A stretch of DNA of 64,000 nucleotides from Selaginella moellendorffii (GCF_000143415.4 NW_003314266.1:3875674-3939673), one strand, 5' to 3'; shown: positions 36,330 through 49,300, counted from the first letter of the stretch. Numbers and translations are program-made. The notes: generated by a model not told the origin, from the letters alone.

Positions 36330-39300
36330 GTCAAGGTTTTAGGGCTCTGTATGATGATGCCAGAATGAGGCTTGCGGAGGGCGGTTGAGATCTGATATTT
36401 TTTGCTACTCTCTCCAGCACGCAGATCCGGTGGATTGCTATAGATTGTAAGTTGTTTTTCTTTGTCCCTTTTTTTTCAAAACCTTGTTTTGGTCCCAAAG
36501 GTTGCTGCTGTTGGTATAGCGGAGATCCCTGTGATTTACTGGAGACTTACTTGCCATGATAGGAAGACAAGAATTACGGGAATGTAAGGGTAAACCTCTC
36601 TTTTTTCTAGATGCACGCTAAGTTTTTCTCTGTTTCTTTCTTTTGTAGAACGCTGATCAACACGAGATTGAGCGGTAGCTTGCCGGAATCTAACAGGCCT
36701 CCAGCTCTTGTAAGTTTCATTTAGATCGAAGCCTGATAGCCTCAAGTATCTTTGGATATACAAAATCAAGTAACTGGTAATTGTGCTAGGAATCTGCAAA
36801 CCTGTGGTTTCAACGGGAGTATTCTCTTATTTCTGTAAGTCAAGATATTCCCATTGTTTCCTTTTGGTGTCTAAACAGATCTGCGAACTTATGTTTCTAG
36901 AGCTTTGAACGGAAACTTTCTGGATGGAAGGATTCCCCCAACTGTTGGCGAGCTCCCGGTGATCTCGTTTGACGGCACGGGCTTTGACAACCTGACGGTA
37001 TTAAGACACATGTACGACTTTGCGACGACCGCGTACCATATGGCTTAATTGTTTTTCTCCAGGCATCTCAACAACAACAATCTTTCCGGTGCGATTCCGA
37101 CTGCGCTGTCTACGACGCCAAAACTATTTCACCTGTACATCTTTATTAGATTTTGCGAGTCGCCACTGCTTATGATATCTGTTCTCTTCGCCTTCGTGAC
37201 AGACTGCTGGAAAAAAACAACTTTCCAGGAGCCATACCTCCAGAAATCGGCAGCTTGCTACAGCTGAGAATCTTGTGAGAGCTCTCTCTTTTTCTTTCTT
37301 TAGAGTTGATTGAGCTGCAGATTCTAACTTTTGTAAACTGACAACAACAGGAGACGCGATAATAATAAACTTGAGGGCCCCCGTACCTGAAACCATCAGT
37401 CGCCTGGCTTGCCTCGAGCTGTATGATGATTGTCTTACGCTAACTGATGAATATCTGCAGACATTTGACCATTACTCTACTTGTTGGGAACTTGCCAGAC
37501 TTCTGCTATGCAAAATCTCCAGCTCATGTGAGTTGCTCTTGATTTTTCTTCTAATAGGCCTCTGTACCAACGATCAGGTTAATCAATAGTTTTTCAAGGG
37601 AAACCTTGTCGGACAGTTTCCAACGGGGCTATCCTGCCTTGAGGCGCCGTGAAAGTTTTAAAGACAAGAATTTTTCTTTGTGACTCTTGACATGATCAGC
37701 TGCAGGTTTCTGGAGAACCGCTTGAATGGTTGCATCGGCCGCGAGTAATTGGAACTGGTTTCGGTGGAAGAATCTGTGCCAATTACAGACGGTCAGGTAA
37801 GAGTATGGATACGCACAATCTTTCTCGTAAGTGGCATTTGACTGCTCTTGTACATGTCTTACAGGAAGTTCTGTTTGCAACGACAACAATCCTGACAAGT
37901 TTGTGCGAGTGATAGAATATAGAAACCGTCAATCGGTGCGGTATTACGAGAAAACTTTGCTACCAGCTTCTTTGCCGAGAAGAATGAAGTGGTAAAGTCT
38001 ATTGTGCACTATATCACTCCATTCTTCTTGGCGAAACTGATAGACAGGGTTGACAACGATACGGGGCAACTTTCCTCGGCACTTCACATTACTCCGGGCG
38101 ACTTATACCTTCGTCATGACAAACGCAAACCATCCATAAACAGGTTCTTTTCTTCTTCTTTTTTTTGTTTTGTTTTCGTCCTGGAATGCTAGTGTGCTTC
38201 TCTTTATTTTCCTCAGGTGGTAGCCAAACAAACAAGTTTATGTTTGTTGTCACTCTCTGCATCTACGTCGGAGTTTCAGTTGCGATAGCGGGTCTCTGTA
38301 TCTTTTTTCTCGTTATGAGTTTTTCTCGTTATGAACAGAAAGCGGACGAGGAGCCCATGGTGAAAGCTGACTTTCTCATTTTTGTTTTTCTCCTTTGGTT
38401 TCAGCAGCTTTGTGAAGATTGCTCCCAAGTTCAAAGGTGGCTTAAGAAACTTCTCCAGCCACCACTTGATTGGTGTCGGTGGCGATAGCAAGGTACGGAG
38501 CCTTCTTTCTCGTACAAAATGCGTGGAGTGGGAGTTGAATTAAAAAAGGAAAAAAATGGGTTACAGGTATACAAAGGACAGCTGCACACAGGATCAGAAG
38601 TTGTGGCAATCAAGCAGCCCAGAAAGAATATCTACAAGGCGTCGAAGAATTCCGACCTGAGATCGAGCTGTTTTCACGCTTGCACCACAAGAATCTGGTG
38701 AACCTCATCGGCTTTTGTACAGATGATGGAGAACAGATGCTCGTCCATGCCCAACCGGACTTTTAGGAGACCATCTCTATGGTAACTGCTGCTTCTCTTC
38801 ACTTTGCATTTCTTGGTTGGGAATAAGTTGTATACACTGACAAGACAGCCTCTAATGCTGCAGAGCAAGCTCTCAACTGAAAGACACGTTTCTCCATCGC
38901 ACTTGGCTCTGCAAAAGGGGAATACCTTCACGAGCTGGCGGATCCTCGCATTATCCACTGAAACATCAAATCCTCCAACATTTTACTGGACAAGAACTTG
39001 GTGGCCAAAGCCGCGGGCTTGGGCCGCTCAAAGCTGGCGCCAACTTGTAGCGACAAGACATATACCAGTATCCAAGTGAAGAAACTCCGGTATGTCTACT
39101 TTTCTACATCTATCAGCTCTACAGCTTTGGAGTGGTGCTCATCAAGAAGCAGCCGATTGTTCATCGTGAAGGAGATCAAGGAGTCGGTCCCCTGGGGTGG
39201 TGTTGCCTTGCTGCTCTCTTTCATGGACAATCCGGCTGTGCATGGAAGATTCTGACCACAAGATGAGAGCTTGAGGAGATGATCAAGCTGCAAGAGGTGC

Positions 39301-39480
39301 ATGGCTGATCACGAACAGAACTGTGACAGTGACGGGAACGAGGCAGCCGAATAGAGCAGCTTCAACGTTGGTCTTGAATCTGAAGTGTTCAGCGATGAGC
39401 TCCCAAGCTTTCGCTTTTATGGCAGCTGAGGAGGGAAAAAGGCGAGCCGGATTGGACCACCGGTGTACAGTGGAGGATTA
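36330..39480 (+). pseudogene. LRR VIII-1 receptor-kinase pseudogene, longest copy
   Basis: The plus strand carries decayed versions of nearly the whole receptor-kinase gene in order: N-cap and LRRs (NGNFLDGRIPPTVGELP, NNNLSGAIPTALST, ISRLACLELYDDCLTLTDEY), the juxtamembrane region (LIDRVDNDTGQLSSALHITP), the membrane helix (VTLCIYVGVSVAIAGLCIFF), the kinase N-lobe ([17 protein letters not shown]), the [11 protein letters not shown] region, the catalytic region (THHKTSNPP-like, from [11 protein letters not shown]), the APTCSDK loop, FIVKEIKESVPWGGVA and the C-tail up to LDHRCTVED near 39478. Frameshifts and stops lie between most segments. Unlike copies 1 and 2 it continues past the junction at about 37776 rather than switching to P450 sequence. 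Confidence 0.85.
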
Positions 39481-40937
39481 AAACGGGGAGGAGGAGATAT
39501 CGCGACAGTGGAGAAGAATAAAATACTCGAGGAGAAGAAGATCATCACCGTCACCAAGCTGGCTTGCTGAGGAGAGAGTTGGGAAGAACTTCCAAGCGAC
39601 TGGTGCGGATTCCTTTCATCTTTAGGATGGTACACTACTGCAAAATGCCAGTGTGAGGTCAGTACTCTTCAAACTTTCCTTTTTTCTTCTTCCGCGATGG
39701 AGAGCTACTTCTAATCATGTAGAGAGGTCTGGTTGCAGGCAGGAGGCTGGTGCCAAGCATCGTGCTCCTGGCTGCGAGCGTGAACCACAAAGAAAACGAA
39801 AATAAAAAGTATAGAAAACAGGAAGAAAGATCCAACACTATGGCCCGGAGGGGAAAATATCACCAGCTTTGGTGCGTCGGCTGGAATGACATCATGCACG
39901 AGCTCGTTTGGCGACGTCACGTACTCGCCGGGAAGAGATGGGAGCGATGAAAAGATCGGCTGCGAGCTTTGTCTCCAAAGGACGAGCGAGAGAGAGACGA
40001 GAGAACTGCGGCTCCATCCTTTCATCAATGCCAGACCGAAAAGAAAGAAAGGATTGAAAGATGGATCACTCCAACCTTGAGACACTGAACTGGACGAGCA
40101 GGGAAAGGAGAGCTTGACAATGCTGTGATGCACATCCTGGGAGTTTGCTTTTGTTGGATCTACCAAAGTTTCGAAGTTTGCGTTGCGGATAGAAACTCCT
40201 TGATCTATCTCGCTCGTCGCAATCAGTACATGACTCCACTGCTACTTGATGGTTCCTTTTTTTTTTCTTCGCGCTCTCTAGCGTGATCGTATGCCCATCA
40301 TTTGAGCTGTTAGCTAGCTGCTTGCTGCTCATCTGTCACAAAATAAAATATCTCTAAAAAAATAAAAATATCGTGAAGAATTAAGGGAAAAGTTCCAAGA
40401 GAAAAAAGGGACTCTTGATATTTCTTATCTTTTTTTCCTGCTTTTTTTTTCTTCTACTAATAGCACCGAGAGAAAGAAGTATTTAAGCTCTTAACGCACG
40501 CTTAAGAAGGTAGAAAAAAAAGTAATAAAGTAGCAAGCAAGAGGTACTTCTATAAGCGATCCTTTCCAGCAAATTTCCAGAGCTTGTGTAGCTACGATTG
40601 TTATGGAAGCTTGCTCTCCAGAGATATGTGTTTATGGAAGAGAGCCTTTGATATACCATCTTGCTCGATCTCTTCTCTCTGTCAAACAAAGCTGGAGGAA
40701 AAGCCCAGTTTTGATCTTCGATCCCTCGTCCAGATCGAGGAAGAACCAAGCCTGACGATCGAATCTGTAAGTGAGCTTTAGTGTCTTTGCTCCTCTCCAG
40801 CCAGCCAAGTAAAGAAAAATATAAAAAGCAGCCATAAACTTCGCCTCGTTGTCCATCCACCCTGTTCTAGCTATGGATGATGATTTAGTGTTGCATTGGA
40901 TCTCTTCGTTATCTTCTCTTTTTTTTGTCTCGAATCG
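39481..40937. other. receptor-kinase 3' flank with flank block copy 4; 3' flank of the auxin carrier
   Basis: Bases about 39600-39720 match 29.99-30.06 kb (gccagtgtgaggtcagtact). Bases 40120-40250 match 30.3-30.42 kb, and 40560-40860 match 24.83-25.04 kb (catcttgctcgatctcttct). This is the right end of the array. A minus-strand ORF (about 40483-40860) echoes one at 24.72-25.06 kb (DGQRGEVYGCFLYF versus DGQRGKVYGWFLYF), but both have odd frames and are probably not genes. Confidence 0.55.
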
Positions 40938-41683
40938 TCAGTGCTTTGGAGGCCCTGTCTTGTTGGGAGGGCACTGGTAGCACTTAGCGAAGAGGCCGAA
41001 AGTATCAATCTGGTGGACGAAGTTCGTCACGCTCGCCCAGCCTCCAAATCCCACTCCAATCACCGCAATCCACACCACGATGAAGAAGTTTACCAGGTAT
41101 ACCAGCGTCCAGCTCGGGAGAAAAAATGGTGGCTTCTCGACAGAATTCTGGCAAGCCAAAACAAAAAAACGTGTTAGCAACAGCACAATCTCACGAAGAT
41201 CTAGAGAAACAAGCAGATCTTTGGCACTCGAAAAAGAAAAGGAGAAGCTCTCAGAGAAACAAGCAAGAAAAAAAATCTCATCTTTGGCACTCAAAGGAAA
41301 CGAGCAGTGGAAGAACTTCCAGAAAAACGAGATTTTGCGAGAAACTTACCGCCCTGGCGAAGGCTGTTCTATACGTGATCATGTGTGCGAGCGAGGGGAT
41401 GATATAGACAGTGAAGGTGACGAGGAGCGCCCCGACCGCGGAGTTGATTGGGCCGAAGAATGGAAAGATGATGGCCAAAAACCAAATGGGGAGCACCACG
41501 GGGACTCTGGCCAGCGCTCGCACGGGGAGATTGGCCGTCTTGTGAATGCCCAGAATCTTCTCCCACACGATGTACAGCGGCGTGCATGCGAATCCAAACG
41601 TGATGAACTGTTTTCCATCGCGAGAATCGAGGAATCAGAAGAAAGAAAAACTTGGCAAACTTTCCTCTTTCTTTCTTCTCGGG

Positions 41684-41716
<33 letters not shown>

Positions 41717-43524
41717 AGAAGAGCTCGAGGAAAGAAAAAAGCTTGCCTGATGGATGAGCATGAGAATGACGGCGATGTCACGGAAGGCGTTCTTGGGAAG
41801 AAGAGCAAGCGCGTTGGATTTCGTCAAGAGATTGTCACCGAAAGCCCAGTAGACTGCCGTGGCGGACGGGAGTGTCAAGGTGAAGACGTAGATGGTAGCG
41901 ACGAGATAGACCCACTTGAACTTTTGGGGCTTCCACATCGCGTGCATGATCTCCCTGGGAAGATCAAAGTTTATGAGAAGATGCCTATCGATCCATGCAA
42001 GAACAGCGAAAGAAGCGAAAGCTTACACAGTCACCGCATGGCCTCCAAATGTATAGAGTATGTTTGTGGCTCCAGTGAAGTAGAGCACCAGTTTGCTCGC
42101 TCCAGTGTGCTTGACATTGTCCGCCTATGGCAGGAGTTCCAAGAGATTAGCAAAGATCGAAAGAGCTCTCGTGATAGTGACAGAGCTCACGAAACTATAC
42201 TCGCCCCCCTCCCTCCACTCACACTTCCGTGTTGTGGGGAGAAAGGAGAGAACGAATAGCGCGAGAGAGAGAGGAAGACAAGACAAAGTGGGAATTTGGG
42301 AGATTTTTCTTTGTTCTTCTTCTCTACCTGGCCGTGGACGATCGCAGCGATGGTCATGTACCAGGCCGTGTAAGTGGTCATCCCCAAGCCGAGGAAGGAC
42401 CACACTCGATAGTTGTGAAAAGACGGGATGAGCACTGTTGTCATGCAGCAAGCACCGAAGATATATGTCCATGTCCGCTTGGACAAAGAATCGTTGATGT
42501 AATAGATGTTGCTGCAAGAGAAAACAAGCGAGCCCAAGAGTTTCAAATCAGAAACAGTCCTTTGAAAGGGAACTTAGAAGAGGAAACATCCCACAAACAC
42601 CAGATGCCGCAGCAAGGCATTTGCTGGGATATCGACGTACCTCGCACAGGCGATGAGCTGAATCACGGAGCCAAAGAGCAAGAAGGTGCAGTTAAACCCG
42701 AATCCTATCGCTTTCCAGTAAGGCCCGAGCAAGCCATCCAAGACCTCGAACCACTGCAACAAGAGAAACCATCGCTCGCGACTCAAGAACACCAAAGATT
42801 GGAAAAGATGGAGAAAGATCGATCTTTGCTTCTTGCTTCTTACCTGGATGATGTGGTTCTTGAAGCTCACATTCTCCTTCTCCTTGCGATTGCGGTACTC
42901 GACGTAGAGCCAGCTGATGAGATAGGCGGTCCAGGCCCCGAGCAGGCCATAGAAGACCTGGAAGACAATGCCCGACGCGAATCCCAGCTGCGAGAAGGAG
43001 TATGGCAGCGTGAGCAGCACTTGAGCCACCTGGAAATCACCACAGAAGAAACCGTGAGGCGAAGATCACAAGCACAACAACGAAGAAGAGGAAGAAGAAA
43101 AAAAAAAGTCCCAAAACTGTGTGTTTGTCCTCACACAGGGCAATCAATCAATCAATCAAGCCGAGGACTTTGCCAGCACGCAAGGATGGCTGTTCTTGCT
43201 GGCTATGGCCGCCAGGGAGGAGAGAAAATATCACGCCCACTCTTGTCTTCCTCCACCAAATCCATGGCGGACGCATTAAATGAGGAAGAGAGGATGTAAG
43301 ATCGAAGAGGGAGAGATTTCTAGAGCAATGCATTGGATCGATCTATCCACCTGATTGGAAGCGCAGCTAAACCAGGCATCGTAGACGCTGCCCCCGTGCC
43401 AAAAGAGCGCTTTGATTCCCTGGACTCTGTTCTGGTTGTTCTCCACGAGACCATCTTGCTCCTTTCGATCCAACTCCATCTCGGTGTAGTTGCCTACCAT
43501 CTCTTCCTTGCCTTCCACCACCAT
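40938..43524 (-). CDS. AUX1/LAX auxin influx carrier
   Basis: Eight exons by eye (43524-43351, 43029-42844, 42753-42641, 42511-42328, 42124-42027, 41954-41747, 41607-41350, 41147-40938) give 476 residues, close to Arabidopsis AUX1. Very strong family identity: GIKALFWHGGSVYDAWFSCA, LPYSFSQLGFASGIVFQVFY, TWTYIFGACCMTTVLIPSFH, FLGLGMTTYTAWYMTIAA, EIMHAMWKPQKFKWVYLVAT, VEKPPFFLPSWTLVYLVNFF and the end TFGLFAKCYQCPPNK. These are plasma-membrane proton/IAA symporters of the AAAP family with about 11 membrane helices. Intron 6 (41607-41747 side) uses a GC donor (CAG|GCAAGC) and contains a (GAA)n tract. There are no lesions. The upstream region is long and ORF-free. Confidence 0.96.
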
Positions 43525-46130
43525 GGCTCCAACTCGCGCGAAGAAGATCCAACGAAACAAATGTAGCTCTGTTCTTGGAAGAAGAAGACCAATGTGGGCT
43601 CGAGATCGCGGCTCCAAGGCGAGAATTTGGCGACTTGGGCTGGCAGGAATGCGTGGCGAGAGGCGAAATCCGGGGCCTCGGCGTGAGATTGGGAGCGATC
43701 CACACGATTCACGAGCGGTGCTTGGAGTGTCTGTGTAGTGTGGAGCAGCGAAAAGATGGAGAGAATGGAGAAAAGGGGGGGATGGAATCAACAGAGAGTA
43801 GGAAGGGGGGCCGCACAGCCAATACCATCATAGCGCACTACCACAACCATCTCTCCTCTTCTTCTTCGTCTCTCCCTTTTGCGGCGAGAATCTTTCCCTC
43901 TTTTCTCCCTCCCCTGCGCGAGGAAAGCAAGAAAGAATGAATGCTCTGTTTTCTGGGAGAGGAGGGGAGATAAATCGATCGCGATTGGAATGCGAGTGGA
44001 TCCGGAGCACGAGAGATCGGGAGGCGAGGTGGAAGCAAGCCCGTAAAAGCTGGGAGTCGCGAAAAACTGGCAAGCAATTCGTGGAATGGATGGAAGAATT
44101 GATCGAAGCTTTCGCTCTCAATGTTCTTCCATGGGAGGAGATATGGATGACGAGAAAAGAGAGAATGGAGAGCCCTTTCCCTCCACTTCCTCTTCTTCTT
44201 CTCCTTTCTTCTTTCTCTCTGCACAGATGCCTAGGCGATGGATTTATTTGCACAAACTCTCTCCTCCTCCTGTCTAGCTATGGATTACAAAACAAATAGA
44301 GAAATAAGGACACCGCCCCTGCCAGGGACCCAGTGTGAACGCACTTAGGGCGAACCCACACTTACCACCTTTTTTCCCTTGATTAGGGCACCGCCATTAG
44401 CGACTAACCCTCCCCCCGTTTTCGTTTTTCGTTGGTTGGTTTGCCTTCTCTCGTGCCGAGGTGGGGGCATTCATTGCAATACCCAAAGTTTGCCCCACAC
44501 GAGCGTGCCATTTAATATAAAGGAGAAAGCTCCCATTCTTCTTCTTCTTCTTCCTTTTTTTAATTTCTATCTCCGCTAAAATAATATTATTTTTTATATA
44601 TCTCTTCACATACGCATACATAGTCATTCATACACCATGCATTAAAAAAACAAAACAGAAAAATTGATTAAAAAATATTGAAATAGGGTGAGGTGTGAAC
44701 GAGGTATCTGGAATCTACTGGAATCCGACAAGCTTTCATCCAAGTGCCAAGGAGGCCAGTCATTGCCCATATCCCCTGCATTGGCATTTGCTGCTACTTG
44801 ACAGAGGCATGCCACCACCACCGCCCTTTCCCCTTCTTTCTTGGCATGCCATCTTTTCTGTGTGCCAGGCATCATACTAATCAATTAGAAAACTAAAAAC
44901 ACATTAATATCAATAATCAATACTATACTGATACACTATTCTATCCTGTTATCGATAATTTTTCTAATGTTTGTTCGTATCTATACGCCCGACAAGCTAG
45001 CCGACAAAAGCGACGATTCCAACAACAAATGCCCACGCTGGGTAAATTTGCTGACCACCTTTTTTACCCTCTCAAGTAACGCACAGAAGGGAAGAGGCAC
45101 TTTTTTTTTTCACTTTTGGGGCCTTCCTTGCGGCAGTCGCATTGTAAGAGCTCTGGGTGTGTGTTGCGTTTGTGGATGGCCACTCACCGCGCGGGTGTAC
45201 GGCACCGTGATCCCGGGGTACGGACCCCCACACCGTACGCTCTCATACGGTGCTTAGCTTTGGGATCTTAGTTAGATCTGGCGGTCAACGCAACGCAAAC
45301 GATGCGATGCCACGGCCGGATTTGGCAGACCACCTCCATTTCGTCCTTTCGCCAAACTTGTCAGCGAGGAGTGTGTTCCTACATATGCGTTTACACTACC
45401 GTATATGCGTACGCCATCGTCAAGCGTATGTGTGGACCGCATGACGCCATGCCAGGATTCCCCACATGGAAAGGAAAGATTCCCGTCGGAGAATAATGTG
45501 TGCGATGGGGATGACCTAGTCATATATGCCAATGTTCTCCGTACTTGGTCACGTACAGTGTGATTTATATACTTGGTTCGTGGTGATTGATGTAGCTTAA
45601 ACTCCAAGCGTGCTGGAATTGAATTGTTGTTTTGTTCAGGTGCCTTTGATCCCACGGAACTGGAGACTGGATCGAGGACACACGGGCAAAGTTATCATGG
45701 TCTTTGCCAAGCGTGGGCATTTGCCTAGATAACGGCGAATTAAATGGCTTGATCGAGCAAACTTGGGGGCAACCTTGACGAAGTTACGTGATGACGATCA
45801 AGCTGCTGCTGCTGCTGCTGCTCAAGTTAAAAAAATCCGCGGAACGAGATTCCTTGACCAATCTAAGTTTCTAAGAATGGAAATTGGAAGGGGTTGATTG
45901 ACCATGTTTAAGCAAACCGGGTTGCGAGGGTGGCGAGAAAAATATAACTGATCCCGTGTGGATCCGCTGTAGATTCTTGAAGCTTTCAAACTTATCCTCG
46001 CCTCAATCAATCATCACAATCTGGGGCACAGCATGGGAGGGAGACCTAAACAATGGAAAAAAAAGAGGATTATACAACCCCACCACCCAATCCAAAACGC
46101 CACCACCGCAAGCAATCCCACATCATTGGG
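43525..46130. other. auxin carrier upstream region, no gene recognised
   Basis: Leader and promoter of the auxin carrier, then unassigned sequence. A perfect 7-bp stem hairpin (caccgta / tacggtg with an 8-nt loop) lies at 45231-45252. A (CTG)6-7 run lies at about 45801-45821, and ctt/tct runs at about 44536-44555. The overlapping ORFs here carry no family signature and have runs of low complexity. Confidence 0.4.
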
Positions 46131-46140
46131 ACCGGAAAAT

Positions 46141-46215
46141 GCCAAGCGAATGGGATTCGAACCCGGCCTGGCACGCCGAGCAAGCATCCTGACCGTCGGA
46201 TCTGGACGAGATGGA
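46141..46215 (-). repeat. tRNA-like sequence (SINE head or tRNA relic)
   Basis: On the minus strand a perfect Pol III box B (GGTTCGAATCC, at 46153-46163) follows a box-A-like CGACGGTCAGGATGC and a short stem GCTTG/CAGGC, in the order of a tRNA. The acceptor ends do not pair and the anticodon loop is too long (10 nt), so it is not a working tRNA. It could be the head of a tRNA-derived SINE. Confidence 0.35.
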
Positions 46216-46225
46216 ACCGTTGGCA

Positions 46226-46330
46226 TGTCACGTGCGGGGCTCACGCGCGCATGCGCATGCATCATGGCATGGCTGGCATGCATGCATGGCAGGCTGTGAC
46301 ACGTGGCATGGGTGATGCATGCACACGTCA
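46226..46330. promoter_or_regulatory. cluster of RY (CATGCA) and ABRE/G-box (CACGTG) elements
   Basis: Within about 100 bp lie CACGTG at 46229 and 46300 (the latter as acacgtggc, a consensus ABRE), CATGCA at about 46257, CATGCATGCATG at about 46277-46288 and ATGCATGC at about 46316, plus further GCATG units. In seed plants RY and ABRE together bind B3 (ABI3/FUS3) and bZIP factors. No target gene is evident nearby, so this may also be a simple-sequence run. Confidence 0.35.
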
Positions 46331-49300
46331 TTTTTAAAAATGTATTTTAGGGTTAGGGCTAACACCGTCAGCTTACTGGTAAAAGTAAATCCTGATAGGA
46401 GTCAAAAGCGAGCACTTGTGGATTGGAATCAATCAAGAACACTGAGAATTGTCAATGCTTATATCCGCGAAGATTGTTTTGCTTTACAATTGTTTTTCAA
46501 AGGGGTGCCAGTACAAGCACAAGTTTCATTGCGAATGCAGTGAACAAAACCCCTCCTCCGCTGCTAAAGTTCTATCCTCCACTCAAAGGGGGCGGGCCAA
46601 AGCTTCCATTGATTCACATTTGCCCTTTCATTTGGGCGTGATTGGACTACATTCCTTGCTCCAAATGAGAACCATGTCACGGACATTCTCGCCTAGAGAT
46701 CTCTACACCGCCCCTCCCCAGGAATCTTTGGAGCATCTCAAGATTTCAATCAAAACCTGGGTGGTGGATTTGGAAGCCAGCAGCACACCACACAATAGAG
46801 CACCACCACATTTGTACCAAAGCAATCAACAAGCACAGGAGGAGGAAAAATTGCCACCTTTTGCAATATATCTTGTTTCTTGGGGCCTTGTGTGAAACCG
46901 TTTGGGCTGCCAACTTGCTCTTTTATGATCAAGAAATGTTGAGCTTGTGGATGTTGTTGTACAGCTGGAAATAAGAGTGTCATAAGTGGGTGTAGATCCC
47001 TCCATTGTTTCAGATGAAAATTGCAGCTTGGATTGTTGGAGGAGAGTTTTCAGCCCCACATAAGAGAGGGGCTTGAATCTTTTCAAGTTTTTCAAATATA
47101 AATGCTAGTTTTTGAAAAAAGAAAAAAGAGTAAATGTAAGGAATATGGTGAAAGACACCTTTCACTCATTAAAATTTCTATCTTTTGAGGCCCAGTGTGT
47201 GATTGTAAAAGAAGAGAGAAATGAAAAGGAAGAGATTGGGGTGTGGCATGCTTTTGTTTGTTTTTTCAGTGGGATGGTCACTTCCAACCAATAGTTGTTG
47301 TTTTATGTTATTTATATAGTGGCTTGCACCATAAAAGAAGTGAGTGTGACCTTGTGTTTTTCCCCACACTGGTGCAAGATTGGAAGAAGCTGCAAAACAA
47401 GGAGCTCTCAACAAGAAAAGAGAGATGTTGATAGTAACAAAGAGCAAACCTGATCAAATTAATATCAAATCAGAGCTTCCTTCGCTTTCACCATAAAGCC
47501 CAAGGTACTTAATTCCAATCCTTTTTCTTGTTTCATGGAGCAAAACAAACATCACGAAACAACAAATCTGGGTTTTGTTTGGACACTTTGGTCTGTTTCA
47601 CTGGAAAGCAAATGATCATTGTCGCATGCCTGCCTAAGCAACAAAACTAAACAAAAACAGGTCTGGCCGGTTTTCATAGTCAATACAGTAATAATAGTAA
47701 TAATAATTAAAATAAGCACTCAACCAACAAGCTAATGATAATATAGTTCTCCCATGATTGCCTCTTGCATTTGGTGATCCTCTTGTTATTTGTTATAGTA
47801 TTATTGGCTCTATTATCTTTTTTTTAGTTATAAGCTAACAATCGAGAAAATTCCCCCATGCGTGATAATAATCATCAGAGCAACTATCGTTACTATGCTA
47901 TGATGAATTTGAGCACTAAACTCCTGAAGTGAGTGAGATGGAAGTTCACGTATTTTGCTTGCTGCCAGCTTCGAGGGATCAGCTGGAATTGCACAAATAA
48001 GCATCCCCGATTCATAACAGGAGCAATAAGAATCTAGATTTGTTTCACACCTTTGTGCTCCGTGACGTAGTGGTGGAGCTGGGCAATTGGACCGCCATCA
48101 ATCCCAGCAGCATTAACATTTTGTGGAGAGCAAAAGCAAGCAAGAGGCTCTTGCGGTTTAACACACCCAAGAAAGAAAACAGCTAAAAAAGTGTAAGAAA
48201 CTCAACCTGGTCTTGTTTTGTGATGCCCAACAACCAAAAGATTCCTCTCATACAATCTCCAAAGCAGTCATAGATTGTGTTGTCTTTGAATGAAAACAAA
48301 ATACAACGAATCTAAACACCAAACCAAATTATAATCAATATTAATTTATACTAGTTAATAATGGTAAAAAGGAAACTGTGCATGTTGTTGCTCTTGACGT
48401 ATCACCAGCATGGAAAAATCCAGTACGGTTTAGTTTAGAGGGCCGTAAGTGTCAAGTTTTTCCACGTAGAAGTTTTTCCCCTCGCTTTGCCGTTTGTCAG
48501 ATAGCTCTTGCTCTAAAGTTGCTACAACAACCAAGAACACGAGTTCAAACGAAGCTCTCGAGTGTTATAAAATTAAACAATCGTTTCTTCTTCATTCCAA
48601 TGTGTTATAATCGTTCCCTCCTAGATCCAATGTGCTATAATCGTCTCCCCGTGTATTATAACAAAGCATGGCACATGAAAGCCTTGAATATAAAACACCA
48701 TGTTGGTGGTGTTGTCGCTGTATGCTTGTTTGTGTGGTTTTCATACTTTTTGCCCCTCTCCTGATGATAGCAACTCAAGCAAAGGTTTTTTGTGCCTCTC
48801 CGGTTTCTTCTGGATTTGGCGTGGCCGTGCGTGGTTGACCGGACCAACCCGGGATGGTTTGACCGCCACCACCTTTTCTTCCATCTCCTCTCCACACTTA
48901 TATTTTCTTTTGTTTGGAGAGTTTTACTTGGCAAGGATCCATCCCTCTTTGATGAAGTGATGAAGGGGATATTTCTTTTAGGCCAACACTCCAAGCTTTC
49001 CAGCTAGCCAAGAAGTGTATTGGTTGGGAGGGACACATCAACCGTAGGATAAAGATGCAAAGATTGGAGGCCTGAAAATTTCGACTTTTTCTATTAAGTT
49101 GATCTAATATATATATATAATTATTAGTTGAAATGCCGATTGGGTATAGGCAGGGCCAAATACGTATTTCTTGCGTGGATGATGTCAAGTTGGCAAGAAA
49201 TAGCACATGAGATAACATGCACGAGAACACTAAGATAAAGGGTGGCGACGTGACTTCTTATCGGGTAAAATCCAACTAAAATCCCAGAGACAATGCCAGG

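Larger units (their letters stand above)
31431..37200. repeat. tandem duplication, unit 2 (about 5.77 kb)
   Basis: Second copy of the 5.7-kb unit. Its right end, from about 36.33 to 37.2 kb, repeats the end of unit 1 (30.56-31.43 kb, offset 5771). Beyond about 37.2 kb the sequence leaves the duplication and continues into a longer receptor-kinase pseudogene. Differences between units are mostly single bases and short indels. Confidence 0.85.

Noticed and set aside
42229-43299. 356-residue plus-strand ORF opposite the auxin carrier
   Set aside because: Antisense to exons and introns of the AUX1/LAX gene, low complexity, no signature; it arises from GA-rich introns.
44700-44880. Possible miRNA precursor (resemblance of tccgacaagctttcatcc to miR166)
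   Set aside because: Several mismatches to the mature miRNA and no paired star arm that I could find.
46449-46895. 148-residue plus-strand ORF
   Set aside because: No recognisable domain, no TATA or splice context, composition like the surrounding intergenic DNA; not supported as a gene.
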